A program made the position numbers and the translations under genes. Below are positions 34,690 through 47,700 of a stretch of 64,000 bases of DNA, piece after piece. A model generated the notes under the pieces. That model saw only the letters and a list, made by a program, of their open reading frames with translations. It searched no databases and had not been told where the DNA came from. This DNA is from Microvelia longipes (Eukaryota; Arthropoda; Insecta; Hemiptera; Veliidae). The number at the start of each line of letters is the position of its first letter. Position 1 is the stretch's first letter. Location of the stretch: positions 17,725,629 to 17,789,628 of the forward strand of contig JACMZG010001913.1 in NCBI GenBank assembly GCA_018340805.1. Direction: 5' to 3'.

Positions 34690-35430
34690 TACTAATATAA
34701 GTTTACAACTAAAAATATTCTGGCGCGGTGGTCCGCATGTCGGGCGAATTTCCTTTGGAATGCGTGTTTCCGTGCTTTTTACATTATATAAGTTTAACAA
34801 CTAGTAAATAAATAATTCCGGCGCGGTGGTCCGCTGTCGGCGAATTTCATTTAGAATGCGTGTTTCCGTGCTAAACAACCTATTTCTTGCTTATCAAGAA
34901 CCATGCCCATTGCGTGGTTCCGGTTCATGCTTTAGAACCTAAGCAGTTTCTCAATTGTCAAGCACTGCTCGTAACTCATTTTGTCTGTATTTTCCAAAGG
35001 AAATGCGCATAATCATCCAATTGTTGTACAAAACGATGCCTCTAAAATTAGAAGTACGCACTATTATTTGCACTAGTTTAAAGATTAGTTACTTATCTTT
35101 AAGCTTTGTCAGTTATCTTTAAAGGTTTTAGCGCATTTCCTTTGGAAAATACAGACAAAATGAGTTACGAGCAGTGCTTGACAATTGAGAAACTGCTTAG
35201 GTTCTAAAGCATGAACCGGAACCACGCAATGGGCATGGTTCTTGCATAAGCAAGAAATGGGTTGTTTAGCACGGAAACACGCACTCTAAATGAAATTCGC
35301 CCGACAGCGGACCACCGCGCCGGAATTATTTATTTACTAGTTGTAAACTTATATAATGTAAAAAGCACGGAAACACGCATCCAAAGGAAATTCGCCCGAC
35401 ATGCGGACCACCGCGCCAGAATTTTTATTA
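34690..35430. repeat. Large GC-richer palindrome, arms about 330 bp
   Basis: Left arm holds GGCGCGGTGGTCCGC..CGGGCGAATTTC, TTCCGTGCT, TGCCCATTGCGTGGTTCCGG, AAGCACTGCTCG and TTTTCCAAAGGAAATGCGC. The right arm repeats all of these inverted, from about 35130. Spacer of about 120 bp. The GGCGCGGTGGTCCGCATGTC block is also repeated directly at about 34584, 34727 and 34816. A cruciform-capable foldback element of unknown class, clearly richer in GC than its surroundings. Confidence 0.88.
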
Positions 35431-36446
35431 AACAGCAAGTATATATTTTTTTTAAAAAATCCCAATTTTGTTGAAATTTAGCATAAGTACGAGTGTATCC
35501 CTTTATGCAAGAAATAAGTATACTGAGTTTCATTTCAATTCAGCATGTATGTCTTTGGTTTTTATCAGATCACTTATGTTAAGTAGAATCGAGCAATATA
35601 CTGTCCTCGCTTTGCTTATCCAGATACTGATCTGGATAAGGGAAAGTTTTCCAATGTGGTGAGTATTGGAGTAGGCAAATTCCGAAAATAGCAAAAAGTT
35701 CTAAAGGTACATCTTAACCGGTTTTTTATTACATTCATATTTTTGGTCAATAGGTCGGAAAATAGTTTATAGTGTAGTGTTAACAATTTTAATGTAAAGA
35801 AATTATCATTTAAAGGATTTTACTTTCTGGTCTTTTATAATTAGGCATCTATAATAAAGCATTCGTGTGTTAGTTTTAATTGGAATTTATTCATTTACTT
35901 ATTATAAAATCTGAATGAAGAGGGAAATAGTTAATGGGAATCATCCTAATTGTTCTCTTACTTACAATGGTTTATTAATGCTTCAGATCAAACCAAGGAT
36001 CTTAAATAAAGATCTTTTTTTTTCAAGGATTTTTATTTAAGATCCTTGGACCAAACAGAATGATTCTTGCATTCTATATTTTTTCTGACATTATAGTAAA
36101 CCCGCAACTCCTTGGAGAATGTTTAAAAGCAAATAAACCTGGGTTTTAAATTAAAGCCCGGGAAAATTGCGAAGTTGGTCTTGTTTGTAAATAGTAGTAG
36201 CTTTGTTTTCTTTAATTTTCCTTAACGACCACAGAATAGTTATACTTTATGACTTAGCTTCTGCTATGCGAGAACATTTTTTTAATTAAATTATTTAAAA
36301 GTTAAAGATAAGGCACTTAAAATACGTGATAAGGGGAACCTTTTCTGTTTATATGACTCCACAACAGTCATTGATTGTTAAGTGTGTAAGTTAATTTTAT
36401 TTTTATGAGCACCTTGCTCTTGCTAGAATATTCTTATTTATATATA

Positions 36447-36645
36447 TACTTCGTTCACACGGGGTTTGGCAGGGTTTTCAACCCCCCCCCCCCCCGGGTA
36501 GTTGTCATGTAGACGGGATTGAACATGGGGTTCATCCCTGAACCTATCTAAACTATTGGTTAATAGTTATAAAAGGTGTTATACTCACTTGGTGTGAACA
36601 GTTGGGGTTAAACCTTCAGCCAAATCCTGCGTGTGAACGAAGTAA
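36447..36645. mobile_element. Short MITE, about 199 bp
   Basis: Terminal inverted repeats TACTTCGTTCACACG and CGTGTGAACGAAGTA with AT-rich flanks; an inner C-run (C14-15) lies at 36480. No ORF. The TSD is ambiguous because the flank is TATATA. Confidence 0.7.
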
Positions 36646-38706
36646 TAGTGATTTATGTGAGTTTGGGAGAACAATGCTGGGTGAAATACTTTCAATTCAA
36701 CTAAAAAAAACTTTATTGCCCATATTATAAAAGATACTTAAAAGTAGGACATTTAAATTAAACTAAACTTGCAAACTATTGTTATAACTAGAGGGTTAAC
36801 CCAATCAGCAATCCAACAAGGTCCATATGACCTGGTGTGGAATATGATAGATTTTGTTATTCTTTTATAAATTCTAGTGAGCTTTGAATGAAGTTTCTTC
36901 TCTAAAAATTGTTAAAGGAAGCCAGACAAAAGTATCTCAAAAAGTTTTACAGTAATTAATCAATGGGACCTAATAGATACTGTATTAAGTATTTTTATTT
37001 GATCGATTTAAATTGTGAATTTTAAAAAATAATAAAATGTAAGGTATAGAATAGCATAAAAAGCTAACTGACTCCCCTCAAAATCTTGGGCCAGTGTAGA
37101 AAACTTGATTTTTCAATATGGCTGCCAGTGGTTTAAAAGATTATTATTCACAAGATATTACAAAAGATAGGAATAGGGTTGTCAAACTTAAATGGAGGAG
37201 GAGGTCAACACATAAGACTGATGCATGTGTTGAGTGACCAGTCTGGTCGTTAAAAAATGAACTATTTATGTCAAAGCACCTTTGTTGTACTTTACCTTTT
37301 TTTCTATCTTTAGAAAAAGAGTTTATTTTTGCCACTGATTAGGTAGTATGTAGTACTATACATTCCTCTATGATTTTTGCTAGTTTTTTTTTAGTTCAAA
37401 TTTCTGGGCAACAAATATTATTTGTTACAGCTGTATTTTTAACAATAATTGTCTAAACATAATAATGACTAAATTATTTTTATTCAAAAAGCTAATTCAT
37501 GTTGAACTGCCATTAAATTTAACATAAGAATTTAAGATATAAAACGAGCCTGTAGATTTCCTCATCATAAATAAAAAAAAAGATTAAAAAGGTTGTATTT
37601 ACCGCAAGTTGAAGAAGCAATGGAAGAATCAGCTACCGTCAATACTTGCTGTTGGATATGAATATCCAACAGCAAGTATTGACGAGTAGCTGAAGTTCTT
37701 CAAAAAACATTAAGAATAGAATTATAGGCGGGGATTATTGGGTGAATCTTACCTTGTTAGTTTCATTTGTTGGTAGTGGCCACCCAACACTGTAGTCATT
37801 TCCTTTGTTGGCCAGCTGTTACTGTTTACTCCACAATCTTTTATGTATATGATCATATATACCTCTGTATTATATATATCTTTTATGTATGGGGGTTATC
37901 TGATGTATACCTTTTTAATATTATTAAGTAAGATTTTGTTATTAAGTATTACTATTATGTGAGGCAACCTGATAGAATTCATAAGGTAATTCAATTGGAG
38001 GGTTTTTATGAATGAAATAATTTTTTTTGTTAGGTTATAGTTTAGAATTGATGTCATTGCAGGAATAAATAGTAAATTTTCAGTGTTGACCGCCTATACC
38101 GATTCTTGCCATGACGTCAAACGTGAATGCATTTAGTTTGTTTACATCGAATTGAATCACCTTTTAAATTTCTAAATCTTGTATATGAGATGTTACTGTT
38201 ATAATTTTGACAGGTGTGTTGATTAAAACCAAATTAATTTAAGCAAACTGAACAGTTTACCATGTAACTAAAAATTGAATTTTCTCAGCAAAACCTCCTC
38301 ACTCCACATTTTCACGTCTTGGTTGGTTTCTATTTCTTTCCAAAAGCCCTGATAATAATCTTATGTTGATATAGTATCTTATGTAGCAAGAGTGGGGTGT
38401 TAAAGACTCAAAGGTGGGTAGACCACACCTTTGAGTCTTTTTCATCAACCCTGAAATCATCCACCTATCACCATCATACCTTCTCTATTTCATCCTCATC
38501 AAACTTATTGCTATGGATATAAGTGAGATAGTCATTCCGTCCTAGAAACAACTACATGGTTTATTTGTCACATGGTTTAACTTTTATTGTTATCTTTTTA
38601 GACGTTTGCCTTTGCTGTTGTGATCTGTTGGTACTGTGTGCTACTAGTAGGTTTAACATCAAATCAAAGGCATTAGTAAGGAAGTATATAGAATCAATAT
38701 ATCAAT
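36646..38706. other. Intergenic upstream of SGF29, no gene seen
   Basis: Contains two short near-perfect hairpins (37638-37683 and 38403-38442) and AT-rich sequence. The SGF29 promoter and any 5' UTR exon should lie in the right part. Confidence 0.4.
37638..37683. repeat. Perfect short palindrome, 22 bp arms
   Basis: GTCAATACTTGCTGTTGGA and its exact complement surround a 2 bp centre; flanks AGCTACC / GAGTAGCT extend it imperfectly to about 37631-37692. No tandem partners were seen. The loop is too small for a typical microRNA precursor. Confidence 0.75.
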
Positions 38707-41700
38707 ATGACTGACCCAGCCACAATACAAGTGAAGGTAACATAGTTATTTTTTTAAGTTAAAACAATATCCATAATTTTGTTGCGTAGAGAAATATCTC
38801 TCTTATTGGAAAGACATAATTTTTGTAATGTGAAGAGAGACTTGACAAAAGATGACCCTATTATCACTTGTATAAAATATTATGTTTTAGCTACCATGAT
38901 TTCAATCTCATTTGGGTCATCTTCTGACTTAGACCATCAAAGCACACAAGAATAATTGCATTAAACTAAGTTTAACGCAATTAGTTAAACTTAGTTAAGT
39001 TAACTAGTCAAGTTATATAGTTTAATAAACTATATAAAATAACTATTGTAGCTTAAAAAATATTTATTTTATAGAAATGAAGTCTTTCTTTTTGTTACAA
39101 TGGCAATATCCATTTATTTTCAATTTAAAATGTGTTTAAGTGATCAATAAATTTTGCCTGTTTTATTGATGCTACATCATAATTTTATTTAATGTAAAGC
39201 ATAAGAATAATTTATTTATTTATGTTTGAAATTGATCCTTTATTGCAACCTTTTGTCTACAAGTCATATATTGTGAATTTTTTCTGATCTTGTGATTATC
39301 TGGTCATTTGAGTGAGAAGGTAATCTCTGGTAAGTGATAAGTAATATAATTTTTTTCTGAGGTAGAGAATTTAGGTTACTTTATTCCCTGTTGTACAAAA
39401 TGTGAAATGAAAAAATTGTATCCACTGTAAAAAGGAGAGTTTTTTGTATGGCGTACAAAAAAACCATTTTTTGTACAGCAAGGAGTTAATCTATTTGCTA
39501 CGAGAAGGGCTGAAGACCTCATTCTTATTGTAGTTCAGCTAGATGGCAACACTGTTCTAGCAGTATATCTTTCTTTCTATTATCTGTCTCTTGTTTCTTT
39601 ACAATCAAAATTTAATTTAAATTAATAACATATTTGTTTTTATTTAATAGAAAGTATTTTTTACAATGTTAGATTGTGATTAAATGACACTGAATTGGTG
39701 AAGCAGTAAATAAAAAGTGTTTTGCGAATATATTTATTTTATTATTACTCTCTACCTCAGACAAATAGCATACACTACATGGCTGTGAATGGCTTTTTCT
39801 ATCTCAGCTTCTTTTCATGACTCGCTTTGCTCACCTTGAAATAAAAAAAGCCACAAACCACTTGCTTTGAAATATAGTTGCTTCGGTAAAAAAAATCATT
39901 ACACTGCCTAATAATATAATATAATATTCTTTTTTTGAGGTAGTACGTAATTGAACACTTTATTGGACCGTTTTTAGGATAAGAAGCCAATCATTATTGT
40001 TTAGGAGGTTATTTAGTACTTTACCCTCGAGAGACAATAATAAATGTAAAAAACTCCTAGGACGTAAAGTAATTCATATATTGCCGCCATTACTGTAATG
40101 TTGCGTGTTCAAAAACACAATCTGTGTATAAACCTTCATGAGTTTCTTAAAAACGTTCATTTTGTTTCTGCTTTTGTTCGTAGACTAATTTTTTATTCGT
40201 TTTTAAAAGGTGTTTTAATTGACAATTTGTGTGTGTTTATTTGTAAAGCTTTTACATTTTTGAGTAAAAGTGTGAAGCTGATGGATGAATTCAATGACGA
40301 CGATAATATGAGTTAATTGGACGTTTTTTTTTTTTTTCATTCAATTTAGTATACAGCGCAATTTATTTAATGAGATGCTACCTCAAAAAAAATAGTGTAT
40401 GCCATCGGCTGAGAATGTCTTTATATGTCTTGGAATTTTTCCCGACTCGCTTCGCTCGTCGTAAATCTAATTGCCGTGACATAAAGACACACTTCTCAGC
40501 CTTATGGCATAAATAACTATTAATGTAAGTGTAAATCATGCTGGCCCCCTCTTGGAAGGGGTGAGGGATAATAGATACCAAACTTTATGGACATTTAAAT
40601 TTTAAGACGTGTAAAATAAAATAGGGTTTGTACTATGCCACATAATAAATAATAATAATAAAACAACAACCAATACTCAAGGGACTTCTTTTGCTATGCA
40701 GGGACTGAAGGCCTGCGTATGAGAACTAGGCATTTGAGCTGACTGATATTTAATTGATTCTTTTCTGACTTAATGGTGTAGCTTAATGGCTTGATAGCAG
40801 GCAGTTGTTCAACTTAACACACTTTTGACCCCCAAGATATGGGGGATCAAAAATGATAATTACTCCCAGACCTCCTTCGGCCTCACATAGGCCTTCAGCT
40901 TGCATCTTAATTTACACTCTAACTTTAAATTGATTTATTGTTCAAATGAATTATCGCCTACCTAATTTTATGAAATAGCCCCTTCATGTATCAAACCTAA
41001 AAACTTTGATTAAATAGATTGATTTACATAGAAACATCAAGTTCTTCTAAAATTTGACAATTGATTAGTCTTTATTTTTCAAATTGACTGATTGAAAAGG
41101 GAATGTCAACCTGTATTGCCACAGTAAAAGTATAAGGGTGGGAAGACAAATCCAGGAAAAAAGGCCTAGTTGTTGGGCCCTTCTTGCTAGTCGCTACTTT
41201 ATTTCTGCCTGTGTTTCTACATTTTTGATTTTTTGTTTTTTTTTAGAATAGGTACCCTGTTCTATGTAAATCTCATTGCCTATTTAAGTTTACACTCTGA
41301 GATTATCAGTTAGTATTTCTACAACATGAGCCATAGAAAGCTTTTAACTTATTTATTGCTTGTGGTAGTGGAGATCATGCTGTGTAAAGTTGAGCAATTA
41401 CCTGCCATTAAATTCACTATTGGGCTACTCTATTAAGCCAAAAAAGAAGACATAAAATAACCAGCTCAGATTGTGTAGTTCTTATAGAGGCTTTTAACCA
41501 GATATTTTATACTTAAAACTTCAAGAAGCCCTACTTATTAATAAAACCTCATCTTCAATGTTCTACTTGTTAATTCTTTTAAGTATATGGATACCAAAAA
41601 TTAAGGATATAAACATAGGGATAACATTATTAAAGAATAGAGTATCAAGGGTCTGGATTGTTTACTTTATATGTTTAGATATCACAAAACCTAAATTTAT

Positions 41701-44700
41701 ACATTCTTCTGGATTATCTTTATTAATTTTTTAAAGTTGTCCTCTTTATTTTACCCATATGTATTAATATTTAAGGAAAGGCTAAATGATTTGAATAAAC
41801 TGGTTCATGATATTGAAGCAGAGAGAGTGAGGAGCGAGACTACTCTTGAATCTATTAATAAAGCTCATGAAGTTCTAAACCATGATGGAACGTCAAAGAA
41901 TTCACAGTATCAGGTAATGGCTATTCATTAAAATAGATAAAATTGTGTAATTTATATCCCTTGTCTTTGTTCTTAGGCACCAATTTACTGCCCTGGGAAA
42001 TAAATGCTCATTCTTTATTCCCTTGGAACATAAATTACTATTTAAATTAGCTCATGGCTTTGTGGCTTATTGGTCCAACAGAACATCCTCTTTAAATTAA
42101 ATATGGATTGAATTAATCTATTGCACATATAATATAATATAATATAATATAGATGTTAATGAGGTGCCTAGTTATAAAAGACGGAGTGAAGTATAAATTG
42201 TGATATCTAGATATACAAATATATATTATCAAATACTGTCAATATGTTAAAGAGAAAATTTTATAAAATTTCTCAAGAATTTTCCTTTGTAACACTCCCG
42301 TGATGGTTACACTGGAACTTTTCTTTATGCTAATAAACAGTTAAATCAAAACTAATGCCAATAAATAACAACAACAACCACGTCTCTCCACTAAACATTA
42401 TCTATTAAAAATAAATTGACAGAGCCGGCTTTCGGCAAATAGCCATCAACAGTGCCGGTGAGATTTAGAAGGCAGGATCTTCAGTGTCTGATAGCGGGAA
42501 AAAGTCATAATGCTAATAATTACACTGATTGCATTCCAATTATACTGATTGCAAAGATATTTACATGAGAATTATTAAAATAATTTCCAGAGACCATTTA
42601 AAAAAGTCTTTTATAGTGTAAAGTGGTATTAAGCAGACATCAGAGCTCCTGACCCTTATTTTAGATAAATGGTCCTAGTGGACACCCTATCTTTCATGAA
42701 CCCCCTCCCCCATGAATTTGAAACTTACGCTCATTGTTAACCTTTCTGCATTAACACTTTGAATGGCAACATGAGAAGCAGCTCAAAATTTTGCATCGGA
42801 ACAACGCTTAAGAAATTAGTAAATTTTCACCAGTAAATAATGCTTATTTATGAGTTGATCTTGATGGTTTAAAAGCAAACGCTTTATCAACCCTAATTTG
42901 ATTGAATAATTGACTAATTTAATAAATGAAAAGATTATAGTTATTAACAGTTAACATTACAAAATGTAATGTGTCAGTTCAGTTTGTTTTTCATTTTTTT
43001 TTAAAATGAAATACATTTTTCATTTTTTTTAAATGAAAAATCCCAATTGTTTGTCCAAAAACAACATATTTTGTAACCTTCGATGTTTCTTATTTCAACC
43101 AAGATAAAGGTGAACACTCTATATTGGTAAATAAGCAGAATCTTGATATTACTTTTTCTAACTTCTTACAACAGAAAAAGTGGATGAAAAGTTTTTCTGG
43201 TTACCATTGAAATCAAGGTTATCAATTTTTTGATTTATGGACATATAAACGTGATATAAACATTTAAATATTTACAGAAAGCATATGGTCTGTTAAGTTA
43301 ATAAATTGCTCACCGATTTTGCTATAATAATTCAATTATTAGCTCATGGACCCGCTAAAATTTTTCTACCAACCCCCAGGGGTTCCTGGACCACAATTTG
43401 CGTAGCCCTGGTATAAGGTGCAGTTCTTATTATTAAAATTTTTAATTGCTTTTTAAATACTTACTTGTGGAAAGTACAAGTAAGTATTTACTTACTTATT
43501 ATAAAGTATTTTTACTTTATTGTTATTTTTTTAATTTTTGTATCTTATTTTATGTCCTCCAGTTTCCCTTTTTTAAAATGTTCACCGAATTTTAGCATGA
43601 TTTTATGTGTAGAAAGAATAAGTACATTAGAGTTCTTATACTGATATATGCTGTGAAAATATTAGTCTTAGTGCTTTAAAGTTTTCAACTGATAAGACTT
43701 TGTGTTCTTTGTTTTATAGAAATTGAAAAACTTGTACACTAAAGCATTTAATGATGCTACTACTGAAGAAGACCTCCTCAGACAGGCATTGTCTAAAATA
43801 TATGAAATAAGAGCTATTTGCAATGAACGGCGTTTCCAGGTATGCGTACACAAGCATTGTTTTTCATTCATCAAATTTGACTGTGGCGTATCAGAACTTT
43901 TCTGATGACACACCAAGAATTTTTTTATTAGGGAGCGAAGAAAAGTGTATTTTCATTTACTATATAATTCTATCACCATATCACCTTCTTGATTTCAGGG
44001 TTGATAATAACCTTCCTTCTCTAAGAACTTTTTCTTCTTTTACACTTTTTGTAAAAATGTCTTATAATATGATTTTTTTGTTTCCATAGTCAAAATTGGT
44101 TGTAACCTATGAAGGAATTATTGAATAATCTGATTGTCATGAGGTGATGTCTTCTGGTGGTGACTGCGTCAATGTTGATGGTGAATCCACCAACATGTTG
44201 ATGTTTTAATTCCACTGCCAGAAGCATTCTCAGGGACATAGGACATCATGGATGTAAACACAGTGCTCTAAAAAACTGGACTGAAGATTGGAATTGAGGA
44301 TTGCCCTATTTATATCTGTCTCTGTCCTTGTCGACAAAGATAGTAGCCATGAGAAAGGATAGTAGGATTCGAAGGTCCAGAATGACATAATCCACTTGAA
44401 GGTTGTGAAGGAGTATCCCGCCTAGTTGATGTACTCACTGGAGGGTTACAATTAGATCATAATAATCGATGGCTGTTTATATCCTTAGAGTGAGCGTGAA
44501 TGGAGACCATTATAAATAATGAAAGAAAAGAAGTCTCTCCACAAAATATAAGTTTATTGGTAAAGCGCTTTCAACCTAACTGGAGGCCATCATCAGTGCA
44601 AAACCTAACAAACAAGCAAATAAAATAAGTAAAACACAAAAAAAATACTTAACAAATGATGAGGAAAAGTATGAAAAGGAGACAAAAGAAATAAAATAAG

Positions 44701-47700
44701 AATACAAAAAACATAATAAATAAAATAACTACCATTGAGATGTAAAGAAGAAGAGAAGTGAATCTATATTTTTTATTAGATTTGAGAGTCAGAATGATAG
44801 TAGGAGGCGATGGCTGTTTGTTGGGTAACATAATTGGAGGCTGATAGTGGTTAATGGAAAATCGATGGAGATACACTCTGAAGAAGATTTTCTAATAAGA
44901 CTCTGAGCTGAAGATTTTCTACTCTTTGCCTCTTTAAACTACATTTTAACGCCTTTTTGATGCCACATTAAGCCACTTTATTCAACACAGACAATTAAAG
45001 AATTCATGCAATAGATAATAATTAAAACTTATTTTAAATTCATTTTACTTGATTTAAAACAAAATATTCAAAAAATAATGTAACATTTACGTGAAATTGT
45101 AATTATTATGAAAAATCAAAAAATGATGTCACCAATGTACAGTTATGGCACCTAGCTACCCAAGGAATGATAAGAGCTGTTGTATCCTCCCTCTTAAGTA
45201 TCAGTCTCTTTGCTACTATCCCTTATCATGGCTACTTTCTTTGTCCTCAAAAACAAGTTCAAAGAAAGGGATAAATAGAGTAACCCTTGTCTTCAGTTAG
45301 GTTTTGTAGTGCGATGATCTACATCTCTGAAGATGCCTTCCACAATGGAAGCAAAATGTCAGATTCATCATCTCCATTGACACAATAATCACTGGAAGAT
45401 CTCAATCTTCAAGATTCATAGTTTTAAATATTTCATGTTAACCTAGTTTGCAGGATTTTTCACTGCAATTTCATTGCTATTTTTCAAAAACTGAAGTAGA
45501 TATAACTTTAATTGTTATGTGGCCTACATACTTGGAGATAAACATTGTCCCATTGAATACGCTATTATGATTTGTTTTTTTCCATAGTTGTTTATACTTT
45601 ATTATGTAAATAGTTTGATTATTTAAAATATAATAAATAGAATACTTGTTTGATTATTTAGTTTATTTTTCTTGATTTGTTTGTAGCAAAGAGTTGCTGG
45701 GAATAGAGGTGCTATTCATAAAGGAGCTTTAATGAAAATGTTACAAGTTTCCGCACAAACCCTCCCGCTATGGGTTGGAGAACTTGGCTCATCTAATAGT
45801 TCTAAACCTCCTGCTCTGTGTGGTGCTATACCAGCAGATCAAAATTATATAGCAAAGGTATTTAAAAATAGTATTATCAGTTCACCAGATTGATTTTTAA
45901 TTTGTTACCTTGTAGGTAACACCACAAGGTGGTGGTTTAGTCGATTGGTTATAATTTCTTATTTATTCCGAGAATGTTGTTCTAAAGTCTTAGTATATTA
46001 GTTTTCCATGCCTTATATGATGTTACGTTATTCATATGATATGTTTACTTTGTAGCCAGGTGATATGGTTGCTGCTTTAGTTAAAGCTGCTGATAGTTTT
46101 AATACAGAAGAAAACTGGATACTTGCTGAAGTTGTCTCTTATAATCCTGTTACAAAAAAATACGAGGTATTTATAAATAAATATTATCAAGAAAAGTTTT
46201 ATCTAATTAAAGTAAAATGATTGTAGACAAATTGTGTGAAGGGAGGACCTTCATTACTGTGTAAGCTGTAATGGATTGTTAGCTATGGATGTGGACATGG
46301 TGTTTTCTTAGTCACTGTGACAACTTAGTTTCTAAGCTAAATACAATTTACCATCTTTTAAGAAAACAAAGGTCCTATAACTCAGGCCGACAGAGCCTGA
46401 ACTCACTCTGACCTTCAATTAATTCCAAAGAATATAATGTTCAGTTCAGGCTCTGTCGGCGCCCCGATGAGTTAGACGTAACGAAACTGAGTGGGACATG
46501 ACATTATGTCCAGCCATCAATGATGATGAATGTCGAATGATGGAACAGTTCCCAGATGTAGCATTGCATTTTGCTTCTTACATTTCCTAGGTGTCTCTCG
46601 CACAATTATATTGTGTCTACTAATGCTTTATATCCGTACTTATCAAACCATATTGCAACATGGGCCACTTCCTCCCAGTCAGAAAGAGTGTTTATTAGGC
46701 AAAAAAAATAATTATACTAATTTTCCAACTAAAACCTCAAGATTCAGCTAAACCAGTCTTCATAAAGCATAATATCCTAACACTCTATTCCATCTTAATT
46801 CCAGAATCATGTAAAATAGTTAAACAATTTCCGGATAAGTTTAAAACTCACTCTCAAATTCTCAATGTAAATACCAGAAACAAGCTACACTCGTTTCCAT
46901 TGCCTTGCAGAACAGCTCATTACAAAAAATCGCCCTACAACTTAGCAATTACTTTTTATAACAAACTGCTTGAGAGCATCAAAATCATTGCAATATTAAA
47001 GTCTTATCTAAAAGACTAAAACATCTTCTTAGCTCGCATGGATTTTATTCCACTTAGGAGTACTTGAATTCAAAGCTCAAATGATCTCTATTACTGTGGA
47101 TATGATATATAAGCTCACCTCATCTTGCCTTTCATTCATTTTGCTTTACTTTTTTAATTTAAATATGTAATCAATTGTATTTTATTGTTTTTATAACTTT
47201 ATATTATGTATTATAATGAGATTAAATTCTTATTGTACTATAGCTATTAATAATAATATAAAAAATAAATGTTGGTATTGAGGAGCTGAATGTTTTTTTT
47301 TTGGGGGGGGGGGAGCAATACAGGGTACTAATAATGTTGCTAAAGCTAATTCAAAGATAAACTAAGTTATTAAAAACAGCAGTTCTAATATATACAACTC
47401 ATTACAGCTGCAGATCTGAAATCTTTTTTATATCCTTAATTTTGTATTTTATCTACTTTTATCAATTATCTTATCTTACTTAACTTATTTATTTTTAGGT
47501 TGATGATATTCATGAAGATCACAAGCCAAGACACACACTGAGTAAAAGTAGAGTTGTTTCTTTGCCCTTGATGAGAGCCAACCCTGAAACAGACCCTGAT
47601 GCCCTTTATCCTCCTGGTGCTTTAGGTTTGTTAATAGATGATTACACATTTACTATGAGTACAGATTCTAATTAATCTGTTCAATCGATCTAACTCATTA

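Noticed and set aside
37638..37683. microRNA precursor
   Set aside because: Arms are perfectly paired with a 2 bp loop and no flanking stem typical of pri-miRNA.
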